Source: Rhynochetos jubatus
Taxonomy: Eukaryota > Chordata > Aves > Eurypygiformes > Rhynochetidae
NCBI GenBank assembly: GCA_027574665.1
Contig: CM050662.1
Coordinates: 5,114,501-5,178,500 of the forward strand
Direction of reading: 5' to 3'
Length of the DNA stretch: 64,000 bases
Shown here: piece by piece, positions 1 through 12,500 of the stretch
Layout: every line of letters begins with the position of its first letter
How positions within the stretch are numbered: the stretch's first letter is position 1
Notes under the pieces: generated by a model
What the model saw: only the letters and a program-made list of their open reading frames with translations
What the model was told of the DNA's origin: nothing
Database searches by the model: none
Made by a program: the position numbers and the translations under genes

Positions 1-559
1 CTAATAGCTGGAGACATGACAGGCAGCAGCAGAGAGGCAGCCCCAGCCTCCAGCATGGGGCACAAAGCCCCACATCCCAACAAGCAGCAGTTTTGCAGAA
101 GAGCCATTCTCTTATTGATGGGAGACTAGCCCAGCAGAAATTACCTACCACAGCCACTCACTGCATTAATCTCACAGCGTAAATATATTACTATACTTTC
201 ACTAGACTAAAGTTTAGAGCTGTAGTTCCTGCCTGGGGCAAAAACTTAATAAATTGTGGAAGTCTCCAGCACATGATTTGGTAAGGTGCGGAGAGAGCAA
301 ATCAAGGGTATGGAGGCAGCAATCAAAATAGCAGCACCTAGCCTCTGGTCTTAAACAGGTTCCCCCAGCCCAGGAAATGCAGGGTCAGCTGGGAGCAAGG
401 CAAGATTTTGGTTCCAGAGCAGCAAGGGAAAAGGAAAACCATGAGAATGTCATCACACTGTGATGCTTTTTCAGAAGAAATATCAGAAACTCTTCAGAGG
501 GCACTTATTAAATGAAATAGTCATATAAGACTTCTGCATTATAAATTAAGTAACTGAAC

Positions 560-890
560 TTATTTTTTTTCTTTTTTGGAATAGGTTATTCATCAAAAAA
601 CCTCTGATGAGCCAAGACAATGCATTACGAATGGACCTATTCTCTCTGAGAATTATTGCTGCCAATGTTTTTTTTTCTCATTGAAAAGCAAATCAGAGAC
701 TTCAAGTCCCTGATTTATTACTGCACTGATTTTCATGAACATTGGTTTGCTCTAGCTTTGAGTTAGAAAAGGGCTTTTGGAAGAACAATAATCAATGAAT
801 ATCTAATGAGGGGGAATCAAGCAATCAGAAATAGTAATTAGTTCAGCGCTTAATTCAAGGACACGTTATCCTTGGGTTATTATGGGAAAA
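560..890. promoter_or_regulatory. candidate conserved non-coding element
   Basis: The block is AT-rich but not low-complexity. Between about 785 and 855 it carries closely spaced homeodomain-type cores, including ATCAATGAAT, TCTAATGA, GTAATTAG and CTTAATTC. This texture is typical of vertebrate conserved non-coding elements. Whether it is conserved cannot be seen from one genome, so the call rests on composition and motif clustering only. It could equally be ordinary AT-rich DNA. Confidence 0.22.
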
Positions 891-2006
891 ATACAATCTT
901 ATGTCTGTGCATTCAGGTGGGTTTTAACTACAGTGTAAAAACTAAGTTGTTTTCCCCTTAGACATGCTTTCTGAACCTGTGGGATTACATACACTTGTCA
1001 CTGGCTGCAGAACTGACACCAGAACTAAGCAGCCGTTTGGAAGGTGAAGGTGAGTAGACAACGGTGCAAGGCCAAACACAATGTAAACACCATAAGCCCC
1101 TTATAATGGACACTTCCAATCACATACGCAGTCTTTAAGGTCATGATTGCAAGGGATCACATTTTTTTATTCTGGACTGGGACTATCACCAGGAGAAACA
1201 GTGTGTGTATTACCTTCTCCTCAACAGCCTCCCTGCGCCTTCCCACAGGCATCTCGTGCTCAGTCACTGCAGGCTGCTCGTGGGACTATCTAAACGCAGT
1301 TAGGTATGAATGAGCCAGGGCAGCCTCCGAGGGAGGCCAGCCGAAGCATGCTGGGTCCCTCACCACAAAGGGCCCGACGCTGCTGTGGGCTGGTGCTTCC
1401 TGGTGGGTGCCCCACGGCCAGGAGCATGCTGGGAGAGGCTGAAGGTGCCTGTGTCTGAGCCACCCTTGGGTGCAGGGGCAGCTTGGGCTGAGTTCCCAAA
1501 CGGTACCGAAGGTGTCTGCAATTCTGACTTTTTCTGTGGGAGATGTCACTCTTCCAATGGTGACATTTCAGGTTGGGAGAATAAACTTTAAAAACTTGTT
1601 TTCCACAAAAGGAAGTTTTGACTGTGATTTAGAAAGCTTTTGTATGGAAAGTCTTTTGAATTTCATTTCTCACAAATGCTGACAGCTCACTGTAACAGTG
1701 GCAGGAGCCATCTCCACCTGCACCCTGCCCGTCGTCAGAGTGTCTCAGTCTGTTTACAGTCTGTGCGACGCCGCCTCTGTTAAATTACCCAATTCCATAA
1801 ATTTTTACTTAATTACCGGGGAACTACGCAGTGAACGAGCACAGCTGTAACATACACACGCTCATAGCCAGGAACCTACACTGGAATTCCGCACAATAGA
1901 AATTTCATACTAGAGATCTTAAAAAAATAAAATATAAAAAATTAGTCATTATTTCTACTTTGGCCTTAAGTTTCAGTTTGTTAAAATCAGTTTGTTTTTT
2001 AAAATG

Positions 2007-2105
2007 AAGCTTGGTTTGTGGTTGTTTGGTTGGTTTGGTTTTTTTGCGGTATAGGGGTGTGTGGGGTTTTGGTTTTTTTTGGTGATTTTGTTTTTTAATA
2101 GAAGC
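2007..2105. repeat. G/T-rich low-complexity segment
   Basis: The plus strand is almost purely G and T, with repeated GGTT, GTTT and poly-T runs. No fixed unit length is maintained, so it is low-complexity sequence and not a true microsatellite. A similar segment of opposite polarity lies near 26.55-26.63 kb. Confidence 0.6.
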
Positions 2106-2939
2106 AGAAATATTTATTTTCCCAAGCTGAACACACATGTGAGTTTACTCACTTTTATTTAAAGAAAAAAGGGAAAACAAAAGAGCATTTTGTTCTGTTT
2201 ATTAACATACACTTAATCCTGCTTGGAAACAGCATTGTGGCAAAACAGAATTTGCCATATAAGTCAGTGATAGCCTCCCCAGCAAGAGTGAATTTGGGAG
2301 CAATTTTCTGCCTATAACAGCGGACAGCCCAGCTCACCACACGTCACGGCAATGCACCAGTGCGGAGACCAGGAGGAGGACAAATGGCTTTGGTCTGGGC
2401 AGAACTGAGGAGTGGAACACCGCTATTAAATAAACACGCTACAGATCAGAGCCAAATGAGACAGTATCACCCAAAAGGATTACTTCTTTCCACTTCACAG
2501 AAGTGGTGTTTAAGTTCAGCAGATTGCTCCAGAATGTGAAGCATAATTAAGCAGAACATAAGTACCAATTAAGCCTCATTTGCACAGAAGAAACTGCTCA
2601 AAAAATATTGTCCCAATACAGACACTTTCCCGAAATGCATTTGCTCACGTAAGAAGGCTTTCTGCTGAAACAGAGAGTACGCAGCTGGGGGGGGGGAGCT
2701 GGGAGCATCAGACCTCGGTGGCAGCTCCAGGAGCTGGCAGTGGGCATGGGGTGTATTTCTGGAAGTGTGTTGTTAGAGGGCAGCACTTACACCTCAAGCA
2801 TTTCAGTGGATCTGGTCTCAGGCAATGTATGGAAGCAACCAACTGTCCCTAGACTTCTTGTTCATAAAAAACATTAGCATCCTAATTTCTGGTTTGGCAA
2901 GAAGCTGAGGTGGGTCTTCAGAACACTAATGTACATGGA

Positions 2940-3545
2940 CAGTGCCTAAAACATCCCTGGCCATGCTGTTCCTGATGCAGGCCAGGATGCCACTGGCCTT
3001 CTGGGCCACCTGGGCACACACCAGTTCATATTCAGTTGCTGTCGACCAACACCCCCAGGCCCTTTTCCACCAGGCAGCTTTCCAGCCACTCGTCCCCATG
3101 GCTGTAGCGTTGCAGGGGGTTGTTGTGGCCCAGGTGCAGGACCTGGCCTTGTTGACCTTCACACAGCTGGCCTCATCCCATAGATCCAGCCTGTCCAGAT
3201 CCCTCTGTAGAGCCTTCCTGCCTTCAGGCAGATCAAAACTCCCACCCAACTTGGTGTCACCTGCAAACTTGCTGAGGGTGCACTCGATCCCCTCATCCAG
3301 ATCATTGATAAAGCTAATAAACAGAACTGGCCCCAGCACCGAGCCCTGAGGAACACCACTGTGACCAGCTACCAACTGGATGTAACTCCATTCACCACCA
3401 CGCTTTGGGCCCAGCCATCCAGCCAGTTTTCTACCCAGTGGATAGTATACCTGCTCAAGCCATGAGCAGCCAGTTTCTCTAGGAGAATGCTGTGGGAAAT
3501 GGTGCCAGAGGCTTTACTGAAGTTATATAGCAGATGTACCAGCAC
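2940..3545 (-). mobile_element. CR1 LINE internal fragment (reverse transcriptase part)
   Basis: The minus strand encodes a stretch of CR1 ORF2 reverse transcriptase. The motif GVPQGSVLGPVLF is followed by INDLDEGIECTLSKFAGDTKLGG, then the downstream region ending in ASGILACIRNSMAR. The catalytic YADD/FADD motif reads FAGD, so the enzyme would be inactive even if it were complete. The frame is interrupted upstream near 3375, and the protein-like sequence continues in another frame toward 3545 (KASGTISHSILLEKLAAHG). Both the 5' part and the 3' UTR with its terminal octamers are missing, so this is an internal fragment. Divergence suggests an older avian CR1 subfamily. Confidence 0.93.
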
Positions 3546-5559
3546 CATATACCAAAGCAGGGGCAGGACTGAGCTAGACGTCTCTAGACTCGCACACAGG
3601 AGCCAAACCACAAGCAGTTACCAGCCAGACAAGCAAAGCAAACACACAGGGAGCTGAAAGCCCAGCAGACAAGATAGGAAAGTTTCAGGAGACAGACAAT
3701 AAAGCTTAATAATTTCCAAAATTTGGCCCAGCTAGGGGTGCTGGGAACCTTGAAAGTTTGTTCCTGTGGTAAAATGCCACTGGGACAAGCACAAAGCTTG
3801 CTCCCATTTTTCTGGCCTTATTCTAATTCTCCTGGAAGGGCAAAAGGGATTTGCATGAGGCTCAACACAGTAAGACACACCCTGCTTAGGATGTAGATGC
3901 AAGCAACTACAAACCTGATGAGTCACCATGAAGTCAAAATACATAATTATTTAAAACTTTACTGTGCTCAAGTTAGAAGCCTTAAATTCCACTGATTTGT
4001 TCGACGGTCTTTTTCGCTTCTGCAACATATTAATTTTCAGATTGGAGTGGGAAGGCCTTGAGGTTTATGGCTTCCCAGGCTGGGACCTGGCTTTGATCAA
4101 CACCCCTAAAAATACCGGCCAACTCAGAGCTCTGGTCTGTTTTCAGAATACCACCACCGGCAAGTGGTTTGAGGCTAATAAACACCAGTGCGTGCCAACA
4201 CTGGAGCTGTTCGGGTTGACAATGTCTGAGGACTTCTGCAGGCAGAAAACAAACACACAACTGAGGACATGACCAATGCCAGAATGCAGCTTATTAAATT
4301 TTCATGCTGACTCTGATTACTTTCATTTAGCAACACAGATGTGCAACCAGGATGAGGAGATACAGTGCCCATGAGTACTGGGAAATGGCTGGCAATATGA
4401 GCAAGATTTGGAAGCTAGTCGTTTAGAGCACATGCCGCTCACACGTGCACTTACCAGCGGCTTGATTTTAAAGCAGCCATGGAAACACTTTAATGTATCA
4501 GGTTTCATAATTCTGATTCTTCCATTCTGTTTTAAGGATGTCACATAGCCATAAATGAGTGAGAAAAAGACAGGAAAGCCTTGATAGGAACAGTTTTTAA
4601 AAAAAGGAACTAAAACCTCACTCCATGCATGCTCAGGACTAAACTGGGATATTTGGTCTGAAATGTCATCAGTATATACTGAGCAACTCTGATCTGTTCT
4701 GTATGAGCGAAATCCCAACAGAGCAAGCAGCTAAAGAAGGAGCTTGAGATGGACACGCTATCATGGGTGAGCTCATCCCGGTACTAGCCCAGGAGCATCT
4801 CAAATACAGAGCTGCCTGTGCGGATGAGCCCTTAGGCTCTTTCCCTTTTGCTCTGGGCTCCGACACCAGGGTGCCACTGGACCACTGACAAAGGGAAGAG
4901 GTAACCCACAGCCTGGGGGCTGGTGGGAACTTCTGGTCTAAGATCTACCGAGGGAAGCCTGATCTGCCTGTGACAGTGCTCCCTCCTATTTATTTTAGGG
5001 AGAAAGAAACATTGAGCTTGAAATATTTTTAACTGGAGTGTGCGAAGAATAAAGGAAATTTTCTCTTTCTGAAAGCTTCAGATTTCATCTTGTAATTTCA
5101 ATCCTGCTTTTAATCATCTACAAGAAATTTAATAAAGCTTTGGCCTAGTCCCAGAATAACAGAAAAGTGGAGAGTTAGAGCTTTGCACATACAAAGACAT
5201 AGAAGGAGCCCCTGCAGCTGGAATCAGCACTGCTCCCCCAGCTGGGAGCCCACCCTCCCGCCCTGGGGCAGCCATACCCGGAGGAGCAGGGACAGGTCTG
5301 GGGCTTCACCTTTCTCTTTCACTACTGGTGCCTCCTAGCAGCAGATGCATGTGCATGGCAGTGCAACAGAGACACCCAGAACCGAGGTCAGGGCTGTGGG
5401 TGCCTGTAGGCGCCGGGAGCAGCTGCTTCACCTCCCAGCCCCGCTGCCGGGTGGGATCATGGGCCGCTCCAGCATTGCTGTCAGGAAGCGTGGTGGACAT
5501 AAAATGGACAAACAAAACGTTTTACACTTTCCACAGTGCGAAATCTCATTTTAAGAGAG

Positions 5560-5760
5560 GAAGGATTAACTGTTTAACTAGTTAAATTAATTAGGACTTA
5601 ATTAAGATACATTTGGACATGCATCCTTAATTCGAGGGTCCCATGTGTAGATTTTAGAACCATGGGAGAGGGATTAAGGTAATGTTAATTATGTTCCATT
5701 TATACTGACTATTTAAATAGCTATCCCTTTCCAATTATAGGCCTCTCTAACTCAATTTCT
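5560..5760. promoter_or_regulatory. candidate conserved non-coding element with palindrome
   Basis: The block contains a perfect 14-bp palindrome, TTTAACTAGTTAAA, at 5573-5586. It is followed at once by TTAATTAGG and CTTAATTAAG, and further on by CCTTAATTCG and GTTAATTATG. Five TAAT cores within about 120 bp suggest a homeodomain-binding enhancer-like element. Conservation was not testable, and AT-rich DNA produces such cores by chance, so confidence is low. Confidence 0.28.
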
Positions 5761-6639
5761 TCAAGAAAAGCAGCCTTACTCTGAAATTCTCAAGGAATTC
5801 AGCCAAAAGAAATGTGTCCCCCTACAACTGTAAATTTATTGAAGCCAAGTAAAATGGTTCTGGATTTCAAAACATGGCACGTTAGAGTAGCTCTCTTGTG
5901 GCTCCTGCAAGTTTTTGAAGACAAGAAGCAGGCGAACACAGGTGGTTTTTAGGTATTTAGACGAGTGATGCTTTATGTCAGTGAGAAGTGATTCAGCATC
6001 ACTGCAAGAAGCTGGACTGCAACTCTCATTTTGAGACTTACTAATAACAGGGTGCCCATGATAATTAATCAGCAAAAAGGATGAGCAAGTTTTAACATTC
6101 CACCAGAGCAAAGGCATGTCTAAGACTGCCCTGGGGCCAGTGCAGGGGTGCACCCTCAAGACCCAGATCGGCTCTTAGAGTTCAAATCATCAGCCTCAAG
6201 TCACACTTTCCTTGTTCCTGCCACCTTAACGCCCCTGCACGTCCTCCTCCTGCTGCAGATAAAGGTAAACCTCTAGCCCCACTACCCCCATTGCTTGGAG
6301 ACTGTTTGCCTGCTCTCAGGGGCACTGTGAAGGCCAATACTTCTCACAGGGTCTCCCTGCAGGAACGAGAACGGAAAGCACAACCCACTGCTCAACACCG
6401 ACCGTATTAAAAACTATTCAAAAGGAAACCTGTTTGCAAGGTTCCAAACACCTTTTGTGTAATGACAATCTAAGGTATCACTAATGGTGTAAACCAAAGA
6501 ATTGTAACTTTTTTTTTTTTAGGTGCCTGTGTGTCTTTAAAATGAATGCTGTTTTCACACTACTTAATTTCTATAATTTAAAGATGCATGAAAAGAAAAA
6601 AAAAAAAAAAACCCTTATTTTCCTTTCTGCTGCAGTGAG

Positions 6640-6810
6640 AAACCACATTTATTTCATATAAAAATTTACCAACATTATTTATTAGCAGGCAGAAAGCTTC
6701 TGGGTGTAATAAAGATTTGGTACATAAGGCTGCAGCTGCCTGAGGAGAGGGGGAATTAACGGTAATGAAACTGGTTTAAAGAGCCTCATAATATCACTTT
6801 AAAAATACCA
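6640..6810. promoter_or_regulatory. candidate conserved non-coding element
   Basis: This AT-rich but complex stretch has TTATTTATTAG, TGTAATAAAG, GAATTAACGGTAATGAAAC and CATAATATC spaced along it. The texture resembles vertebrate conserved enhancers. The evidence is compositional only. Confidence 0.2.
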
Positions 6811-8284
6811 GAAAGAAGGGGGTAGAAGTAAGAGGAAAAAGAAAGATCCTTTGGTAAATCATAAAATATCTGTTCTTTCTGTTAAATCCTCTGTGAAAAC
6901 AAAAGACAAGTTTACTTCTCGTCTTTACATTTAGGACGTATACCTGGAAGGAGCATTTTCTTCTCCGTAAATGCTAACATTGCACCTCTTAATAAGCAGC
7001 AATTTGGCTGATGAGGATTTCTTCCTGAGTGGCAAATTTTTTTGTTTGTTCCTAGTTTAGGGACTTCTGCTGACCATCACACAGGTGAGTGCCAGCTCTT
7101 TAAGCACCACTAATCAGTTACTTGTTCCGCGGAGATACAAGAAGCCCAGCTCACAAAGCTTCACTCGGGGAAATAATACCAGTAAGACCTAGAACTAAAT
7201 AATTCCCATTTGCACTGCAGTGGCAGGACTGAATAAAGGAAACACATTGAGGAATTCAGTTATGGGGCGACTGTACAGGCACCTGTATACTCCAACCTGC
7301 ACCACAAAGATAGCTGAGAGCAGGGTGTCTCTTGCTCAGTAAGGCAGGCAGTGCTGCCATTTCCTTTACTAAGGCATTACAAGCTCTTACCATGTGCACT
7401 TTCTTCTAGATCCTGGCTGTATTTAGTTTTTGTAGCTGCTCTGAACTTCAGCATTTGGTAAACAGCTTTGGTACAAGTAATATGTATGTACTGAAAGTCC
7501 TCAGTGCAACAGCTATACAATTATGCCAGATTTTAGAAAGATTTACAGCCCTGAGGTACAGTCACATGATAAAGGAAAAACTTCTGCACGTGATTAAGAA
7601 AAATTATTTGTCCCAGGTGGTGAACTGATCATGAATGACAGGTGTCCGTGAGCTCAAACCTTCGTGCTGCCTTGTCAGACTGGCTCTGCAGGCAGATTAG
7701 GCTGTGCAGCCCATACCTTGATGTATCCAGCCTATGTGGCCTCAAGGAGCAAGGAAAACCTGGCACCAGGTTATTCAGCTTGAGCTTTTTAATGCAGACA
7801 ATTCAGGTCACAATATATTTATAAAAGCCAAAATAGACTATTACCGTGGGATGCAACTCAAAAACTCCAATGAAACTCTGGCTTCTTTTTTGGCTCCTCA
7901 GCAGCTAGCCAGAGCTCTGCATTATTGAACTCGCCTGTAGCATCACCCTCTAAGGCTGAAAGATAAGCTGCCAAACTGCACCCTGAAATAAATCTGCACA
8001 GCTGAGTCATAAATTAATAACCGAAACTCTCTAGACAGGTTCTCCATGTTTTTATAGTTTTGTTCCTGAAGTAATCTTTTTCCTTCACGCTTTCCCTGTG
8101 GAAAACTGCTCAGGTTCACAGCAGATAAATCAAAAATAAAGTGTGGTCCCTGTATATAAATTTCAGCAACATCCCAGCTGATAAAGCTGGCAGTAAAGCC
8201 CTCAATGTACAGGAGGGCTTGGAATAATAAAAAAAAGTCACTACATTGTGACGAATCTTGGTGTATGATACTACAGCGCAACAC

Positions 8285-8435
8285 AATGATTATGTGGCAA
8301 GCAGGAATGTATTTAGATTATTGTTGCAAATGACATCTATTAATCACCATGACCAGCCTGGATCCTAGCATTCTCCAAGATAATCAAGGTTTAGGAAATT
8401 AAATGCAGTTTATAATTAAGATATTCTATTTAGTG
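8285..8435. promoter_or_regulatory. candidate conserved non-coding element next to an LTR
   Basis: The stretch combines CAATGATTATG, AGATTATTG, TATTAATCACC, GATAATC, GAAATTAAATG and TATAATTAAG. These include several TAAT or GATTA homeodomain-like cores within 150 bp. It lies about 300 bp upstream of the solo LTR at 8.74 kb. Function is inferred only from motif density. Confidence 0.2.
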
Positions 8436-8736
8436 CACCATGCAGCCCAGATGGGACACAGCCACAAATAGCCCAAACCTGTCACATAGTACCAGTATGA
8501 ATTGTTACACATTTTGCCAAAAGTAAGACAGTACGTAAGTCTCTAGGAAAGGGGCAAATTGTATTCATAGCTGTTTTGGGTGTAATCTTTTTCCCAGATT
8601 CTAGGCAGATGAAACACAATATCCAGACTCTAGAGATGTCATTAGAAGTGCACAGAACAACCCCAAACCACACAGATAAAGTGTCATGAGTGTGCTTCTC
8701 CTTTAGCTCCCTCTGTGCCCCACATCCATGATTGAA

Positions 8737-9520
8737 TGTGCTGGGTTCAGTCAGGAAAGGGCTAACTCCCTTTACTCTGGTTGCCAGGGAACTCTGTTGC
8801 TGGACACTAAGAGAGAACATTGATAAGGCCTCAGCTGGTGCTGGGATGGCCTGTACTGAACTCAAGGTCTTTTGTCCGCTTCGGATACTGTAGCTGACCC
8901 AGACTGACCAAGGAAGTATTTCACCTCATACGTCATGTTCCGGGCTCTGGGGTGGGGAACAGGGTCCAGTAGCCGTTACTCTGCCCTTCTCTCTCCCCTT
9001 TACTCCCTTGCTCGTCTCTCCGGGCACTTGCTAACCCTCCTGCGTTAGCTGCTTTGCCAACTCCTGTGCTGGCTCATTTGTGTGGGAGCTGGTGGATTGT
9101 TTTGAGTTTTCTGGCCGTGTTATCACTGATAGGGTTCGCTCGGAATCTGCTGCGTAGGCTCCCGGGCTCCAGCCCTCGCGGCTCTCGGGCTGCGATCGCT
9201 CTCGGGCTGTGGTTCTTGGGCTCTCTGGGCCTGACTTTCATCACTCAGCATCTGGGTGTGCATTGGTCAGTGGGTGGTGGAAAACTGTATCACATTATAT
9301 ATATTGTACCATATGTTCCATTTTCTACTATTTTAATTATTTATCGTTAGTAGTATCTGTATATATTGGTTTTAGATTTAATTAGTAAATAGTTCTTATC
9401 TCAATTTTACGAGCTTCCTTATTTCTTTTTCCTCCGATTCTTTCCCTCCACTGGAGGAGGGGAGTGGGATTTGTGAGAGCGGCTTCGTGGTATTTTGCTA
9501 GCCGGAGTTAAATCACAACA
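8737..9520 (+). mobile_element. solo LTR of an avian endogenous retrovirus (ERVL-like), sense on plus
   Basis: The element starts TGTGCTGGG and ends GAGTTAAATCACAACA, giving TG...CA termini. It is flanked by a perfect 5-bp target duplication TTGAA (8732-8736 and 9521-9525). Five-base duplications are the usual mark of class III (ERVL-like) elements, so this assignment is an inference from the duplication plus family memory. In sense order the U3 carries a CRE-like core TACGTCA at 8929-8935, and the R/U5 side shows TTCTTATCTCAATTTTACGAG, the counterpart of the group's usual polyadenylation region. No internal retroviral genes are attached, so it is a recombined solo LTR. A short GC-rich block near 9.16-9.21 kb is partly duplicated within this copy. 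Confidence 0.9.
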
Positions 9521-9525
9521 TTGAA

Positions 9526-12500
9526 CTAAGCCAAATCTTTCTCCCAAAATTTTATATTAAACAAAAAGTTTCGTGCTCATACATGTCAATTAAGCAGCAT
9601 TCAAAAAGATACATTCATGCCTAAGTCAGCTACTTCTATGTTCTTTCAACTTCTACAGCTCCTAATAGGACCAATGACACCGGGTTCCACTTCCCTGTGC
9701 TGCGCACCGTGATCTTCACAGCACCTGAAGCAAGGGTGGCAGAGCCTGCATCACCACTCACACGTTTTACATGGCTAACTGTGCCTCGTTGCTCCTCTCC
9801 ATCCGGAGATTCTACCTCAGTAATCAAGGGGCAGGTTTATGGTTAAGAAAGCTGTAGAATTTGAGAATAAACTAGCCGGATAGGATCGTCCAGACTTCAG
9901 TACACAGTGTCAGATGCAGCTCGGTATGTCCAGCACTGCCCCTGCTGATGCCCTCCGGCACCTCTCTCAGCAGAAAATGGGAATTTTGGAGGCACAGATA
10001 GAGCTCAAAGGGACAGGTACTCTTCGCAGTAATACAAGCCAGAAACAAGTAGAAGTCAGAGGACTTCAGCTACAGCTAACGAAATGCAAAGCGGGTTTTA
10101 AAATAAACCCACATCACTTTACACTTACCCACTACAGTTATGCTGTGATTCCTATCCCTGTTGTCTGAGAGGCAGCAAAATGGCAAGTTGGTATTCCAGC
10201 ACACGAATCCCCTTTTCTCAGGGGTGCAGCACTGCTCACTGTTCTCCCCATTTCTGGACCTGAATGGAGAGGGCACGTGGAATTCCTGAGGGATGAAGTC
10301 TCTGTGTGTGGTTTCAAAGGGGTTCTGTAGTCCACAAACGCAGGGCCTTGCTTACAGAATCCATTTTCTATGCTACTAACTATCTCAGAAAGGTTATAAC
10401 AGTGTTAATATTGCAAAGTGCTTTGATTTAATTCTGAAGGAGGTACGAATTTCAGGGTGAGTGAAATGAATCCCTTTTGGCATCTTCCAGACAGCTAACT
10501 GGCATATGTAAATTATTTAAATTATTACAGAGTTGTGGGGATACGAATTAAGTTTTCAGTCAAAGGAGGTAAAAATGGGGGAGAGATCTGGAAGAGCAGA
10601 CCTATATGTACGGCCACAAGTAGTTCATATTAACATCATCACACCCTGCTAGAGAACATACTAAGATTTTCAATCACGTATCCATTAACCTGCAATCAAA
10701 CACTAGCTCCTTCTGTACTGCATATACCCAATCCGCATAGCTGCCATGCCTCCCCCACTCTATTGTGTTTCAATTCCACAAGAAAAGCCTGGATTATCAT
10801 CTTGCAGCTCAGTATAAATGTAAAAACATACTTGACAGCAACAGAATTTAAGAGCTTCTGTCTGAAAAGTATTATACATTGCAGGCCTTGCACAGATAAG
10901 ATCCTTTGTATTTTTCACTGTTGCTTCTGTAAAACTGTTGATGCAAGGGAAAGAAACAGGCATGTAACTAGTGCTCTGAGAACACTTAACTGGTGACACA
11001 ATCATCAAACTGATAGTTGTTATCGAAGTATGGTACCTCCAGAATAGGATGAGAAGAAAATTTAAGTAAGCTCTGTGCTGGCTTCAGACAAACAGTTCCC
11101 TGAACACTTTTTAGAAGTTGCATTAGAAGTTTGTCTTCATTACCCAGACCTTAGCGATGGGCCTGACTGCATGGCAAGCCACCCAGCAGGACAGTGGCCA
11201 GACAGGACTAAAGCCCAAATCTTTTCCAGCCTCACGCTGAATTTCACCTGTCAGACAGTATTTCAGGCTACACGTCCCCTAAGAAGGTAGGTAACCTCAT
11301 AAATAGCTGGAGCAGATATATTCTTCTAGTTTGTTTGGATTTCTAGATTAGATAAAGACTATTTCAGTGCTCCCTCAGCAACAGAGTTCTTGTGCTACTC
11401 GGCACAGGAGGACATCACCACGTCAGACATAGTAAAGCAGACAGAACATAATAATGAACCATCAGTATGTGCGCTAAATTACCTGCAAAACGCAGTGTAA
11501 TTGATCAGCATATTGTTCCAGGAGCCTCCAAGGTGTACAAGCAATCGCTCAATTGAAAGGAAGAGAAAAATGACATCACCCTGCCAGTGCCTACATGTCA
11601 CAAAACCTGAAGGCATCCAAAGTAGCTGGGAGAACTGGAAGGATCAACAGAGATATCTGGATTCCTTCCAAGCAGAACTGGCTGACATTTCAACCTCTTC
11701 GGAAATATTCTGAAGTCTTCTCCAAAGCCCAGTCTGCCCGAAGGAGTTTTGCAAGAGGACATTTAGCCACACTGAGCATCCCAAGACAGCTTCCTTCTAC
11801 AGCTTGCCTTGTACTGGTGCTCTCCATCCACTCCAGCACCAGTGCACCGCTACCTCACCAACTTACCAGCTGAAGGCTGGCTGCGTTCAGATGCAGCTCA
11901 CAATCCAGACATCCATTCTAACCCCCTGCGGTGGGACAGGCCCTGACTGCAAGGAATGAAACCCTTTGGCATCCAGATAGACTCAGCTTGTCATTTAAAA
12001 CAACTTCAACTTGCGTCTCTAACTTACTGATATAGTTTAATTAAATTTATCAGCAAAGTTGTGCTTCACACCAGATTGCGTCTATCCCCCTGAGGATTAG
12101 TAGATAAGGACAATTAGACGTTAGACTGGATCCTTCACATCCACAGACACTATGCAACCTGGCTGCTGTGATAGATTTTTGAAAGAAAAATCTCCCTGCA
12201 AAAATTAAATCCCTCAGGTTTATACTTAAAAACTCTGCTTTAACCTTCAGGAGGTTGGGGTTTTTTGATTACATTGTTTTGAAAACACTCTCCCTGATAA
12301 ACAAAGTAACCTGCATGGGACTGATGCACAATCCTGCTCAAATCCCCCATTATCCAACTGCTCTTCCATCCCAAAATACATCAGAGAAAGGTCTTGAAGG
12401 GGAAGAGACAATGAACAGAGAGAGAATGAAGAGCCGGCTCATCAAGCGTACCCAATTTGATCTGTACCGATCAATCGCAGCCACTACAACACCTGCCGAG

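Larger units (their letters stand above)
1..2939. other. single-copy non-coding DNA
   Basis: No gene is supported here. Open frames are under 100 codons, overlap on both strands around 1.29-1.68 kb and 2.58-2.85 kb, and resemble no protein family I know. The stretch holds a TAAT-rich block near 0.56-0.89 kb, a G/T-rich low-complexity segment near 2.0-2.1 kb, and a run of ten G at 2687-2696. The slightly GC-richer patch at 1.3-1.5 kb has no promoter-like CpG density. Confidence 0.6.
3546..8731. other. single-copy non-coding DNA
   Basis: No coding region is supported. The largest open frame (131 codons, minus strand, 4323-4718) overlaps other frames and has no recognisable domain. A 16-A run lies at 6596-6611 with no retroposed gene upstream of it. 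TAAT-rich blocks at 5.56-5.76, 6.64-6.81 and 8.29-8.43 kb are listed separately. Nothing else stands out. Confidence 0.6.
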
